Positions 33,875 through 43,011 are shown, counted from the stretch's first letter. The stretch is 64,000 nucleotides of DNA from an uncultured Elusimicrobiales bacterium (GCA_944327085.1 CALVGG010000003.1:62001-126000); one strand, 5' to 3'. Notes: a model not told the origin generated them from the letters alone. Numbers and translations are program-made.

Positions 33875-35108
33875 ATGCAGTTTAATCCTTTTTTCATCAA
33901 TACTAATTTATGTTACACACAGCAAGAATGTACAGATTTACCAACATTTTTTAAATAATGTTTCCGGCAATACCGGAAATTCATACATTGCCTACAGTGT
34001 AATCAAGTTGTTATACGGTAAATTGATACCAGTAGCGGAAATAAAAAACTTATGGACATACTCCTTTCAAAATCAGGAAGCCTTAATTAACCAAATAAAC
34101 CAAAAGCATTCTCATGTAATTCTATTATTGCAAGACCAAATTCGTCTGACACAATCTTACGGCATTAACCCAAATTGGCAAAAAATTAATACCTTTTTAA
34201 AACAGTTAAAAAAACCTTTTATTGTGTTCAGCTTGGGAGCCAATGATTTTGGCACCGAAAGTACGGATTGGTGGAAATATTTATCCAAAGATTTTATTCA
34301 ATTTTTACATATATTATCCGAACATAGCACCTCTTTAAGTGTAGGGGGGACGCAAACATTAGAGATACTAAAACATCTGGGAATTCAAAATGCCCAAGCC
34401 GTAGGGTGCCCCACCTTTTTTGAAGCGGGGCCAAACCGAAAAATCATAAAAAAACCATTAGACAACGAACTGCAAATTTTAGGCAAAAATGCTTTTGATA
34501 CAAGAACAAAAGATGTTTTTTCGGGCGTGATACAAGATGAAGTAGCCCTAATGAAAATCCTTTTTTTTAATGATAACTGCTGCGATATAAAAGATAAATA
34601 TTCATTGCCTTTTTTAATTTCTCTGGCTCAACGTAATGTTGCTTGTTTTGCTGGCATGGAATTATGGAAGCGTTTTGTGTCCAAATATAAATGTTGTATC
34701 AGTTATAGAATGCATGGCGGCATTTTAGCTTTAAATGCCGGCATACCGGCCATTGTACTCAATAAAGACCTTCGGGCCACGGAAATGTGTGACCTTTTTA
34801 AAATTCCCCATTTTCCGCAGTTTGATCATATCCATTGGAAAGAACTTTATGAACAAGCCGACTTTACCCCTTTAAATAAAGCCTACCCCTTGTTATATCG
34901 CTCGTTTATGGGCTGGCTGGATAAAAACGGTATCACTAAACAAACTATTACCCAGGCTCATGCTTTTGCGGAAACATTACCAGACATTCAAGAGCCTTTA
35001 TTGCCTCTTAATCCACATTTTTCCGATTGGATAAACCATATTTTAAAACACAGGCAATATTATGTTTCATCTAAAGATTTAATACGTCAACTGTTACAAA
35101 AAATATAA
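33875..35108 (+). pseudogene. Polysaccharide pyruvyltransferase family gene with a +1 frameshift near the start
   Basis: The long frame is open from a TTG at 34008, but homology-like sequence extends upstream in the same frame (NNVSGNTGNSYIAYSVIKLL). Before it another frame starts at ATG 33875, with AGGGG upstream, and reads MQFNPFFINTNLC to a stop at 33956. The two join if one base is removed from the T6/A3 run at 33947-33955. The main part ends as in pyruvyltransferases: SYRMHGGILALNAGIPAIVLN, a glycosyltransferase-B-like nucleotide pocket, then TEMCDLFKIP. The role would be decoration of a surface polysaccharide. If the TTG is the real start, the first ~45 residues are missing and activity is doubtful. 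Confidence 0.6.
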
Positions 35109-35128
35109 AATAAACTGGTGCACAAACA

Positions 35129-35164
35129 AAAAGCCAAAAGCATTTTAATATTGCTTTTGGCTTT
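35129..35164 (-). terminator. Terminator shared by the pyruvyltransferase gene and tRNA-Leu
   Basis: AAAGCCAAAAGCA pairs with TGCTTTTGGCTTT. The T-run is better on the minus strand, which ends the tRNA-Leu transcript; it can also serve the convergent gene. Confidence 0.7.
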
Positions 35165-35178
35165 ATCGTTAAAAGGTA

Positions 35179-35262
35179 TACCGGGGAAGGGACTTGAACC
35201 CTTAAGCCCGAAAGGGCAATGGTTTTTGAGACCATCCTGTATACCAATTCCAGCACCCCGGC
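35179..35262 (-). tRNA. tRNA-Leu (anticodon CAA)
   Basis: 84 nt on the minus strand. The acceptor stem GCCGGGG pairs with CCCCGGT (one G-U at the end) with discriminator A. The anticodon arm ATGGT/ACCAT encloses loop CTCAAAA, giving CAA, which reads UUG. The long variable arm (GCCC TTTC GGGC) is diagnostic of a type II tRNA. The T arm is AAGGG TTCAAGT CCCTT. CCA is not encoded. Confidence 0.95.
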
Positions 35263-35348
35263 ATGAAATCTACTTATTTATTTTAGCAAATAAATTTTAA
35301 AAAGAAAACTTTTTTATGGTCCCCTTTGTTTTTTGGGCCTAAAGGCCC

Positions 35349-35377
35349 TTGGTTTTATGCCATTTGGTATTTATAAT
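35349..35377 (+). promoter_or_regulatory. Promoter giving a leaderless transcript
   Basis: A perfect TATAAT (35372-35377) lies six bases before the ATG at 35384; TTGGTT (35349-35354) is a partial -35 at 17 bp. No Shine-Dalgarno is present. Confidence 0.6.
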
Positions 35378-35383
35378 ATTAGT

Positions 35384-36397
35384 ATGAAAAGGTTTCTTAT
35401 AACCGCTTTACTGATAATATCCTTGCCTGGGGCCTTGCTGGCAACCACGTTGAATGTACTTATTTTAAAACGGGCCCCGCGGGCGGATATTTCTTTTGCC
35501 CACAATTACGCCGTAGTGGTAGAGGAAGAAGAATTTTTTGGCCCCGTTTCCCACACCAACAAACTGTTAATAGAACCTTCCGGCACGGCTTTACGCCTTT
35601 ATGTACACAACCCCAAAACCAACAGTAAAAAATTGCTGGGTACATTTAAGGGGAAGATAGACATTGTGCGCTCTTTAAAAGGGGTGGATTTCAGCCATAC
35701 GCAAGCCGTCAGCGCTTTAAAAGCAAAACCTCTTTCGTCCGGCAGCCTGAATTTACCGCAAGGGGCTTTTTTGCACGGGCCGTTTGCCACCTTGCGCCAA
35801 GCGGCTTACGGCGGAGACATTACTTACAGCGGCCCGTTAACTATTTATCCCAAAAGAGGCCTAAATATTGTGGAAACCGTACCGCTGGAAAGCTATGTAA
35901 CCCAAGTGGTAAACTGCGAGCTGGGGGGCGAAAAATCCCTCGAAGCACTCAAAGCCCAAAGCGTAATGGTGCGCACATTTGCCTTGTTTATGGTGCAAAC
36001 CCGCTTAAACGCTTTAAAAAAGGGCAATACCAATTGGCTACATTTCCAGCTCTTTGCCACCCCGGTTGACCAGGCCTATAACTGCCGCAAACGCGCCAAC
36101 AACCGGGAACTGCCCAGCGCACTGGTGCAAAAAGCCGTTAAAGAAACGGCTGACCAAGTGGTGCTTAAAAACGGGAAATTGGCCCGGGTGCAATATAATA
36201 CCTGCGCCAAAAAGGCCGCGCCCAAAGGGGTTATCTGCCAGGAAAAAATGATTAGTTTAGCCAGAAAAAGCAAATCCTATAAAGAAGTGTTGGCCCATTT
36301 TCTGCCGGGCACTACAGTAAGCTCTTATGATGCCCGCCACTTATCCACCGAAACGGCACGCCGGCTGAAAGACGCCCTGCGCACTTCCAAAAAATAA
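35384..36397 (+). CDS. SpoIID/LytB domain protein
   Basis: 337 residues. The first 20 form a signal peptide (RFLITALLIISLPGALLA). A variable region follows, then the SpoIID core: GPLTIYPKRGLNIVETVPLESYVTQVVNCELGG and EALKAQSVMVRTFALF, the last carrying the alanine-rich AQAVAARTYA-like motif. SpoIID enzymes are glycan-cleaving lytic transglycosylases; related SpoIID/LytB proteins in Gram-negatives act on denuded peptidoglycan. It converges on an amidase gene, whose product would create denuded strands, so the pair could work together (inference). The ATG at 35384 is chosen because the promoter abuts it. Confidence 0.85.
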   Translation: MKRFLITALLIISLPGALLATTLNVLILKRAPRADISFAHNYAVVVEEEEFFGPVSHTNKLLIEPSGTALRLYVHNPKTNSKKLLGTFKGKIDIVRSLKGVDFSHTQAVSALKAKPLSSGSLNLPQGAFLHGPFATLRQAAYGGDITYSGPLTIYPKRGLNIVETVPLESYVTQVVNCELGGEKSLEALKAQSVMVRTFALFMVQTRLNALKKGNTNWLHFQLFATPVDQAYNCRKRANNRELPSALVQKAVKETADQVVLKNGKLARVQYNTCAKKAAPKGVICQEKMISLARKSKSYKEVLAHFLPGTTVSSYDARHLSTETARRLKDALRTSKK

Positions 36398-36440
36398 ACT
36401 CATTTGCCACTTCTTACACACAGCAAAAATTTTGCATACA

Positions 36441-36468
36441 AAAACCCCGGGTATACCGGGGTTTTTTA
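36441..36468. terminator. Bidirectional terminator between convergent genes
   Basis: AACCCCGG and CCGGGGTT pair around GTATA with A/T tracts on both sides; it serves the SpoIID gene and the amidase gene. Confidence 0.85.
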
Positions 36469-38358
36469 TTAAAAGCGCGGCTTGGAGCGGCGGCGCGAAA
36501 CGCGCTTTCCTTTTGGTTTGGCGGCGTTTTGTAATTTAGGATAATAGAAATTTAAAATGCCCTGATAAATAGCCTTGGCAAATTTGGCCCTGCCGGCAGG
36601 GCTTTGTGCCATTTCCTCCTGCTCGGGCAGAATAATATAGGCATTTTCCACCAATATACTGGGGAATTGCGGTATACGGGGGATAAACAAAATATCATTG
36701 GCAATTAAACCGTTATCCGGCAGAGGCACATAGCGGTTAAACGCTTCATACACGGCTTTAGCCAAAGGCAAACTGTGCGGATAATTATAATAGACCGAAT
36801 ACCCCCTTGGGCGCGAAAGCGGGTTCAACGTTTCCGGCAGTGCATTATAATGAATGCTTACAAAAATATGGGCATTTTCTTTAATGGCTTTGTTATAGCG
36901 GCCCTGCAGGCTGATGTGGTTGTTTCCGCGGCGGGTCATAATCACCTCGGCCCCGGCGGACTTAAGCAGTTTTTCCACATCCTGGGCCAGGGCCAGGTTT
37001 GCTTCGTACTCCAAATATCCCGTGGGGCCCACGGCCCCGTCATACGGCACGGTGCGCTTGGGGCTGTGGCCGGCGTCTATCAAAATGCGGGCCCCTTTTA
37101 AAGGCTGGTTTTTTTGCGGGGTTAAACGCGGCTTATGCATTAAATCCAAAAGCAGGGTGCCGTTTTCAAAATCATATCCGTGCCCCCAAAGGGAAGCGTC
37201 TTTCTTAAAATGAATAATAAACTTAACCGTATCTTTGGCGGGATACGTCCACTCCACCATATCCACCACCGGGCTGGTGGTATCCAGGCTATAGTTTTCC
37301 CCAAAACCGCGGGTATAGTAAAAAGTAAGTTCAAAGCGGTCATTAAATTCCTGCACCTGGATAGGCACCTCCCTTAACCCCTGGAAAGACAAGCGGGTTT
37401 TAGCCTCGGTTACGGAGGAGGTCATTTCATTAATATAGTTTTCTTCATAGCTGCCAAAGGAACGTATTTTTAAGCGGTTGGCTTCCAACCAGGCGGATTC
37501 ATTTTCATTTAAAGCAATACGATACAGACCGTTGGAAAGCCCGTTCAGCTGCACCCGGCCGTAAGCGCGGTAAAAGGGGTAAAGATTCTCTTTTTTGACC
37601 GGTATTTTGCGCAATTTAATGCCGGGTAAAGTAATTTCGGCCGTGGTGAAAGGATTTTTTGCGTCCAATATTTTTATGCGCCCGGGGGCGGTTATTTTGG
37701 CTTTGGTATTGCCCGGGGCATTTTTCATGCGGTAGGTTACTTTTACCGTTTTGGGTTTTTGGTCCTGCGCTATTAAATATTTGGCCCGGTAAACACCGGG
37801 GCTGGAGGAATCCTCCTTCATCACTATATTCTTGGCCCCTTTCAGGCCGGAAATCGTATAACTTACCTCCGTGCGCGGGGTGCCCCTTACGGAAAGTTCT
37901 ATCAAATCCCCCGGTATTAGCTCCACCGGCGATTGAGGATATACTTCTTCCGGGTCAAATTCGGCTTTTTCAAACAGCTTTTTAATTGGCATACCCGGCA
38001 CGGTTACCGTGCGTTTGGCCTGATAGGTTTTCCCCTCGCTTTGGGCGGTAAGCAAGAACTCAAAATCGCCGCTTTCCACCGGCAAAAACGCAATAAAAGT
38101 GCCGTTTTTCCGCACGGGGACGCTCTCCCCGTTAATATCCAAAACCGGGTCTTTTAAGTTTAATTTTCCAAATATAAAAATTTTTTTTGCGCCGCGGCTT
38201 ACGGTCATTTTTTCATGCGGATACTGCACGGTAATAGGGGCAGATGACGAAGTTTGGGCGCTTTGGGCAGGCAAATAAGGGGCTGTGGCAATATCCTGCC
38301 CAAATGCGTTAAAAGTAAAAAAAAGGGAGAAAAAAAATAAAAAAAGTGTTCTTTTCAT
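36469..38358 (-). CDS. N-acetylmuramoyl-L-alanine amidase (Amidase_3)
   Basis: About 629 residues from the ATG at 38358. A signal peptide (RTLFLFFFSLFFTFNAFG) leads into about 380 residues of beta-rich, adhesin- or AMIN-like sequence. The C-terminal amidase_3 domain carries all zinc ligands: ILIDAGHSPKR (His), YLEYEANLALAQ (Glu), FVSIHYNAL (His), and VENAYI near the catalytic Glu. It cleaves the stem peptide from peptidoglycan in the periplasm, a role in cell division or wall turnover. The longer frame from 38376 would overlap its own -10 region. The start is only 24 nt from the divergent Nif3-like gene. Confidence 0.9.
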   Translation of the reverse strand: MKRTLFLFFFSLFFTFNAFGQDIATAPYLPAQSAQTSSSAPITVQYPHEKMTVSRGAKKIFIFGKLNLKDPVLDINGESVPVRKNGTFIAFLPVESGDFEFLLTAQSEGKTYQAKRTVTVPGMPIKKLFEKAEFDPEEVYPQSPVELIPGDLIELSVRGTPRTEVSYTISGLKGAKNIVMKEDSSSPGVYRAKYLIAQDQKPKTVKVTYRMKNAPGNTKAKITAPGRIKILDAKNPFTTAEITLPGIKLRKIPVKKENLYPFYRAYGRVQLNGLSNGLYRIALNENESAWLEANRLKIRSFGSYEENYINEMTSSVTEAKTRLSFQGLREVPIQVQEFNDRFELTFYYTRGFGENYSLDTTSPVVDMVEWTYPAKDTVKFIIHFKKDASLWGHGYDFENGTLLLDLMHKPRLTPQKNQPLKGARILIDAGHSPKRTVPYDGAVGPTGYLEYEANLALAQDVEKLLKSAGAEVIMTRRGNNHISLQGRYNKAIKENAHIFVSIHYNALPETLNPLSRPRGYSVYYNYPHSLPLAKAVYEAFNRYVPLPDNGLIANDILFIPRIPQFPSILVENAYIILPEQEEMAQSPAGRAKFAKAIYQGILNFYYPKLQNAAKPKGKRVSRRRSKPRF

Positions 38359-38382
38359 CTTATAAAATGATAACATAAAACT
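38359..38382. promoter_or_regulatory. 24-nt divergent spacer with two overlapping -10 elements
   Basis: Only 24 bases separate the start codons of the amidase (minus) and Nif3-like (plus) genes. TATCAT on the minus strand (38367-38372) lies eight bases from its ATG, and TAACAT (38371-38376) six bases from the plus-strand ATG. There is no room for leaders, so both mRNAs should start at or near the AUG, and the -35 regions must lie in the opposite genes. Confidence 0.5.
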
Positions 38383-39132
38383 ATGACGGCTTGCGATGAA
38401 ATAATCGGCTTTTTAAATGCCTATTTAAACGTGTCCCAAATACCGGACATCAGCCAAAACGGCCTGCAGGTGGACGGCCCCAAAGAAATTAATAAAATTG
38501 CGTTTGGGGTATCTGCCAGCAAGGAACTTTTTGTGCGTGCCAAAACCACCGGCGCCCAGCTGATTGTGGTACACCACGGTATTTTATGGGGCAAAGAACA
38601 ACGCCTGACGGGCAGCTTTGGGGAGCGGGTGCGTTTCCTGATGCAAAACGGGCTGGCCTTGGCAGGGTACCACTTGCCGCTGGATTTACACCCGGTAGTG
38701 GGGCACAATGCCTGTTTAATAAAACATTTGGGCGGGCAGGACGTGCAGCCTTTTGGGCAATACCACGGGGCGGAAATTGGCTATAAAGCCCGGGTGGATT
38801 TGCCGCTGGCGGAAGCCTGCTCTTTATTGGAAAGCTACTGCCAGGCCCAGGGGAAATTATTTGCCTTCGGCCCGCAGCATATTCACACGGTGGGTGTTGT
38901 AAGCGGCGGCGGCTGGAGCATGCTGCCCCAAGCGGCCGAACAAAAACTGGATTTGTATGTAACGGGTTCTTTGGAAGAACAAGTGCAGGAATGGTGCCGG
39001 GAAGCCGGCATAAACTGCCTGGCCCTGGGCCATTATAATTCCGAAAAACCGGGCGTGCTGGCGCTGATGGATTTAACCCGCCGCCAATTTAATATAGACA
39101 CAGAATTTATTGATGTTCCCAATCCTATTTAA
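38383..39132 (+). CDS. Nif3-like dinuclear metal center protein
   Basis: 249 residues, the short form without the inserted PII-like domain. DISQNGLQVDGP, then FGVSASKELFVRA and LIVVHHGILWG, give the first metal-binding histidines; YHLPLDLHPVVGHN, the central GVVSGGGWSMLP and the C-terminal LALGHYNSEKPGV supply the remainder. The family (DUF34/NIF3, often mis-annotated as GTP cyclohydrolase I type 2) is nearly universal with a debated role in metal or metabolite handling. No SD; probably leaderless. Followed by an M20 peptidase gene after 21 nt. Confidence 0.9.
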   Translation: MTACDEIIGFLNAYLNVSQIPDISQNGLQVDGPKEINKIAFGVSASKELFVRAKTTGAQLIVVHHGILWGKEQRLTGSFGERVRFLMQNGLALAGYHLPLDLHPVVGHNACLIKHLGGQDVQPFGQYHGAEIGYKARVDLPLAEACSLLESYCQAQGKLFAFGPQHIHTVGVVSGGGWSMLPQAAEQKLDLYVTGSLEEQVQEWCREAGINCLALGHYNSEKPGVLALMDLTRRQFNIDTEFIDVPNPI

Positions 39133-39153
39133 CCGGGAAAAGCGAGGTATACA

Positions 39154-40392
39154 ATGCAAGACGAAAAACAAATATTTTCTAAAATAGACGGCTACAAAGA
39201 TTTAGTGGTAGAAATGCAAACCCGCATGATTGCCTGCCCGGCCGTGTCCCCCCATAACGGCGGAGACGGAGAAGACGCCAAAGCACAGTATTTGCTGGGC
39301 CTGCTTAAAACCATGAAATTTGACGAACTGTATGTAATTAATATCAAAGACCCCAAAGCCAAAAACGGCGTGCGCCCCAATATTGTGGCCAAATACTACG
39401 GGCAGGATAAAACCAAAACCCTGTGGGTAATGGCGCATATGGATATTGTGCCCCCCGGTGATTTGGCTTTATGGAAAACGGACCCTTTTAAAGCCGTGGT
39501 AAAAGGCGATAAAATTTACGGCCGCGGCGCCGAAGACAACCACCAGGGTTTGGTTTCCGGCGTGTTAACCGTAAAAGCCATGATGGACCTGGGCATCCGC
39601 CCCCCCTGCAACTATGCCTTATTAATCAATGCCGACGAAGAACTGGGCAGCGAATACGGCGTGGTGGCCTTGCTTAAAAAACACAAAAAAACATTTGCCA
39701 AGAACGATGTGTTCCTGGTGCCGGACGGCGGGAACCCCAACGGAACCATGGTGGAAATTGCCGAGAAGAATATGCTGTGGCTCAAGTTCACCGTATACGG
39801 CAAGCAGACGCACGCCTCCATGCCCAAATGCGGTATAAACGCCAGCCGCGTTTCCAGCCACTTAATACTCAAGCTGGATGAAGCCCTGCACAAAAAATTT
39901 AACAAGAAGGACAGTCTCTTCGCGCCCGAAGTAACCAGCACCTTTGAACCCACCAAGCGCGAAGCCAACGTGCCCAATGTAAACACCATCCCTGGGACGG
40001 ACGTGTTTTATTTGGATTGCCGCGTCCTGCCCTGCTATAAAAATGCGGACGTTTTAAAAGAAGTGGCCCGCATTGTAAAAGCGGTGGAAAAACAATTTAA
40101 AGTAAAAATTAAAGTGGAAACACCCATTAACGATACGTCCCTCCCCACGGACAAGAAAGACCCCTTTGTAAACTTGGTGGTCAAATCTGCCAAAGCCGTT
40201 TACAAAAACCAGCCCAAACCCATGGGCGTGGGCGGCGGCTCCGTGGCGGCGTATTTCCGCAATGCGGGTTATCCGGCGGTGGTGTTTTCCAAATTATTTG
40301 ATATGGCCCACCAGCCCAACGAATACAGCAGCATCAAAAATACCCTGGGAGACGCAAAAGTGTTTGCCCTGGTGGCGCTGAATATGAAATAA
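39154..40392 (+). CDS. M20 family dipeptidase-like metallopeptidase
   Basis: 412 residues. VMAHMDIVPPGDLALWKTDPF gives the first zinc ligands, KIYGRGAEDNHQGLVS the bridging Asp, INADEELGSEYG the catalytic Glu and metal Glu, and PDGGNPNG another ligand region. MAHQPNEYSS near the end holds the last histidine. The pattern fits the ArgE/DapE/PepV-like branch, and the catalytic chain is complete. There is no signal peptide, unlike the two PepT-like enzymes in this window. GAGG precedes the ATG. It probably cleaves dipeptides or acylated amino acids in the cytoplasm; exact substrate unknown. Confidence 0.87.
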   Translation: MQDEKQIFSKIDGYKDLVVEMQTRMIACPAVSPHNGGDGEDAKAQYLLGLLKTMKFDELYVINIKDPKAKNGVRPNIVAKYYGQDKTKTLWVMAHMDIVPPGDLALWKTDPFKAVVKGDKIYGRGAEDNHQGLVSGVLTVKAMMDLGIRPPCNYALLINADEELGSEYGVVALLKKHKKTFAKNDVFLVPDGGNPNGTMVEIAEKNMLWLKFTVYGKQTHASMPKCGINASRVSSHLILKLDEALHKKFNKKDSLFAPEVTSTFEPTKREANVPNVNTIPGTDVFYLDCRVLPCYKNADVLKEVARIVKAVEKQFKVKIKVETPINDTSLPTDKKDPFVNLVVKSAKAVYKNQPKPMGVGGGSVAAYFRNAGYPAVVFSKLFDMAHQPNEYSSIKNTLGDAKVFALVALNMK

Positions 40393-40400
40393 GAGGCCTT

Positions 40401-40817
40401 ATGAAAAAAGGTTTTACAGTAGTGGAAATTGTTGTAACGGTACTTATATTTGCCATATTGATGGGTTTCACCGTGCCGCGGTTTATCAACCTGGTAAATA
40501 AAGCCAAAGAAGGCAGCACCAAGCATAAACTGGTAAAAATGCGCAGCGCCATTGCCGCGTATTACGGGGAGCACCAAGGCACGTACCCGACGGACGACCT
40601 CTCCTGCCTGGTACCCAAATATATTGAGGCTATCCCCCAGGCCACCGTGCCGGGGTACCGCCCCACCACGCAGGTAAGCACGGGCACGTTTGAGGAGGCC
40701 TTCTCCAAAACCGGAGGCTGGGCCTACGTAAACGACCCGGAGGACCCCCGCTACGGTGATGTGTTTGTAAATACGGATAAAGAAGACAGTTACGGCAAAC
40801 CGTGGAACACCCACTAA
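40401..40817 (+). CDS. Type IV pilin-like protein (class III signal, PulG/pseudopilin type)
   Basis: 138 residues. MKKGFTVVEIVVTVLIFAILMGF is a textbook prepilin leader: a short basic leader, cleavage after Gly, methylatable Phe, the conserved Glu at +5, and a hydrophobic helix. The soluble part (KHKLVKMRSAIAAYYGEH and a C-terminal acidic loop with DPRYGDVFVNTD) resembles major pseudopilins with a calcium-type loop. It would be processed by the prepilin peptidase encoded next. It follows the peptidase gene by 8 nt, with GAGG before the ATG. It could be part of a pilus or of type II secretion. Confidence 0.88.
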   Translation: MKKGFTVVEIVVTVLIFAILMGFTVPRFINLVNKAKEGSTKHKLVKMRSAIAAYYGEHQGTYPTDDLSCLVPKYIEAIPQATVPGYRPTTQVSTGTFEEAFSKTGGWAYVNDPEDPRYGDVFVNTDKEDSYGKPWNTH

Positions 40818-40825
40818 ATACTTTC

Positions 40826-40854
40826 CCCCCCGCCCGTACGGACGGGGGCTTTTA
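40826..40854 (+). terminator. Terminator after the pilin-like gene
   Basis: A CCCCCG/CGGGGG stem with inner CCGT/ACGG pairs, followed by CTTTTAT; the T-run is short. Confidence 0.6.
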
Positions 40855-40879
40855 TGTAGTTACATAACAAGAGGAGTTT

Positions 40880-41662
40880 ATGGACACGCTTATTTTGGTT
40901 TTCTCGGCCATTTTTGGCTTAATTATAGGCAGTTTTTTAAATGTATGCATTTACCGCATCCCGCGGGAAAAATCCATCGTGTGGCCGCCGTCTTTCTGCC
41001 CCAAATGCGGCGCACATATTAAACCTTATGACAACATCCCGCTGTTTAGCTATATTTTTTTATGGGGCAAATGCCGCAAATGCAAGGCGCCCATTTCCAT
41101 TCAATACCCGATAGTGGAAGCCGTAACCGGCGCGCTGACCTTGCTGTTTGTGTGGCATTACGGCCTGACGCCGTGGACGTTTGTGGTACTGGCGGCGGTA
41201 TATGCTTTAATTATTTTGTCCGTTATTGATTTGGAATTAATGATTATACCGGACCGCTTCTCCCTGGGGCTTATTGTACTGGGGCTGGCATTTTCCTGGT
41301 GTAACCCGAATTTTGACGGCGTATGGTGGCAGAAACTGCTGCAAAGTTTACTGGGCGGCAGTGTGGGATTTTTTGGCGTGCTGGCCATTGCGCTTATCGG
41401 CACGTTTTTGTTTAAAAAAGAAGCCATGGGCGGTGGAGACGTGAAACTCATGGGCGGAGTGGGCACGTTAATTGGCTGGCAAGGGGTAATCACCACGGTT
41501 ATTTTTGCTTCTTTTCTGGGGCTGATTTATTCCCTGTTTTTAATGATTTTTAAAGGCAAAAAAGGCAGTGACGCCATCCCCTTCGGCCCGTTCTTAAGCG
41601 CAGGGGCGCTTATCAATTTGTTTGTGCTTATAAAATTTACGGATTTAACCATCCAGCTTTAA
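40880..41662 (+). CDS. pilD: Prepilin peptidase / N-methyltransferase
   Basis: 260 residues with about seven membrane helices. FGLIIGSFLNVCIYRIPR opens the protein. Two CxxC pairs (FCPKCGAH and KCRKCKAP) form the zinc-binding loop of bifunctional PilD enzymes, which implies retained N-methylation. The aspartyl protease residues are in VIDLELMIIPDRF and the GGGDVKLMGGVG (GxGD type) motif. It cleaves prepilin leaders at the inner membrane. AGAGGAG precedes the ATG. Its gene neighbour is a pilin-like substrate. Confidence 0.94.
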   Translation: MDTLILVFSAIFGLIIGSFLNVCIYRIPREKSIVWPPSFCPKCGAHIKPYDNIPLFSYIFLWGKCRKCKAPISIQYPIVEAVTGALTLLFVWHYGLTPWTFVVLAAVYALIILSVIDLELMIIPDRFSLGLIVLGLAFSWCNPNFDGVWWQKLLQSLLGGSVGFFGVLAIALIGTFLFKKEAMGGGDVKLMGGVGTLIGWQGVITTVIFASFLGLIYSLFLMIFKGKKGSDAIPFGPFLSAGALINLFVLIKFTDLTIQL

Positions 41663-41667
41663 ATTAC

Positions 41668-41693
41668 ACCGGGGCTTGCACCCCGGTTTTTTA
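41668..41693 (+). terminator. Terminator after pilD
   Basis: CCGGGG and CCCCGG pair around CTTGCA, followed by six T residues. Confidence 0.85.
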
Positions 41694-41761
41694 TGGGCGG
41701 TTGAAACCCGCCCCGCAAAAAGATATACTGCCAAAGGCGGCCTTAGCCGCAGGAGGAAACC

Positions 41762-42886
41762 ATGAGATACAGCGGAGTTGTAGCCCGCGGCATACGTATG
41801 CCGTTAATTAAAGAAGGGACGGACATTGTGCCCGTTATTGCCGATACGCTGGCCAAAGCCGCCCAAGAGGAAAAATTCTCTTTTAAAGAAAGGGGCATTA
41901 CCGGGGTAACGGAATCACTGGTGGCGCGCAGCCAGGGCAATTTTGTAACTTTAAAAGACATTTCCGTCTCTGTGGCCGGCTTGTTCCCGGAAGGGGACGT
42001 AACTTTATTTTCCCCCATTTTTAGCCGTAACCGCTTTTTGCCGATGTTAAAAGGCATTGTGGCGGGTATTAAAGGCAAAGTAAACATTGTTTTTTCTTTG
42101 CCGTCAGACGAAGTGGGCAACCCCTCCTGCGCGGACCCCTACGCCTACCAAGAAGGCCTGTTTGGGGAAGACAGCCCGTATTTCTCCTTTGTGCACCCCA
42201 TTACGGGTATGAACTACCCCCGCCTGTATAAAGAAATTGACCCGCAGAAAATTTCCATTTTCTTTGTATGGGGGATTGATAACTTTTTAAAATACTTTAA
42301 CAGCCCGCACAAACAAGTATTGGTGTGCACCGTACACAACCGCCAGGTTTACGCCAAAAAGCTGGCACAGCACGGTTTTAAAGTGCATACCCTGGCCGAT
42401 ATATGCGCCGCCCCGGTGCGACCCCAAGCGGGCTTTAATGCCGATTTTGGCCTGTTAGGCTCCAACTATTCCAACGAAGACCGCGTGAAACTATTCCCGC
42501 GTGATTGCCAAAACTTTGTAAACCGCCTGCAAAAAGCCGTGGAAGAAAAAACCGGCGTCCGCCCCGAAGTGCTTATTTATGGGGACGGCGCCTATAAAGA
42601 CCCTTCCACCGGCATTTGGGAACTGGCGGACCCGCTTGTAAGCCCCGCCGCCACCAGTGGCCTGTGCGGCATGCCGCATGAAACCAAGTTAAAATCACTT
42701 ATAGACTCCGGCGCCGACGTGCGCCAAGCCATGCAAACCAATGCCGGCGGCCAGGCCCTGGGCACCACCCCGCGCCGCTTAACGGACCTGTTGGGCTCTT
42801 TGTGTGATTTAACCAGCGGATCGGGCGATAAAGGCACCCCCGTTATTTACATCACCGGGTATTTTGATAATTATTATACGGATTAA
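41762..42886 (+). CDS. CofE-like (coenzyme F420-0:L-glutamate ligase family) protein
   Basis: 374 residues. RGIRMPLIKEGTDIVPVI and the following segment with ITGVTESLVARSQGN are the characteristic N-terminal blocks of the F420-0:gamma-glutamyl ligase family. YGDGAYKDPSTGIWELADP and ALGTTPRRLTDLLGSLCDLTSGSGDKGTP form the GTP/metal-binding C-terminal part. Bona fide CofE adds glutamates to F420; homologues in bacteria without F420 have unknown acceptors. No other F420 gene is in the window. AGGAGGAAA precedes the ATG. Standalone gene between terminators. Confidence 0.78.
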   Translation: MRYSGVVARGIRMPLIKEGTDIVPVIADTLAKAAQEEKFSFKERGITGVTESLVARSQGNFVTLKDISVSVAGLFPEGDVTLFSPIFSRNRFLPMLKGIVAGIKGKVNIVFSLPSDEVGNPSCADPYAYQEGLFGEDSPYFSFVHPITGMNYPRLYKEIDPQKISIFFVWGIDNFLKYFNSPHKQVLVCTVHNRQVYAKKLAQHGFKVHTLADICAAPVRPQAGFNADFGLLGSNYSNEDRVKLFPRDCQNFVNRLQKAVEEKTGVRPEVLIYGDGAYKDPSTGIWELADPLVSPAATSGLCGMPHETKLKSLIDSGADVRQAMQTNAGGQALGTTPRRLTDLLGSLCDLTSGSGDKGTPVIYITGYFDNYYTD

Positions 42887-42903
42887 TGCCCCGCTTGTTT
42901 TAC

Positions 42904-42940
42904 ACCGCCGGGTGCCTATAAAAAGCCCCGGCGGTTTTTT
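42904..42940 (+). terminator. Terminator after the CofE-like gene
   Basis: ACCGCCGGG and CCCGGCGGT pair around a longer loop and are followed by six T residues. Confidence 0.8.
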
Positions 42941-43011
42941 ATTTCTATACAAAACCCGCCACTTCAGAACCTTGCCCCGTTATCCCCCTTTGTTAGATTT
43001 TTAACCATAAA

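Noticed and set aside
35071-35300. Short frames over the tRNA-Leu gene
   Set aside because: They are readings of the tRNA and its terminator.
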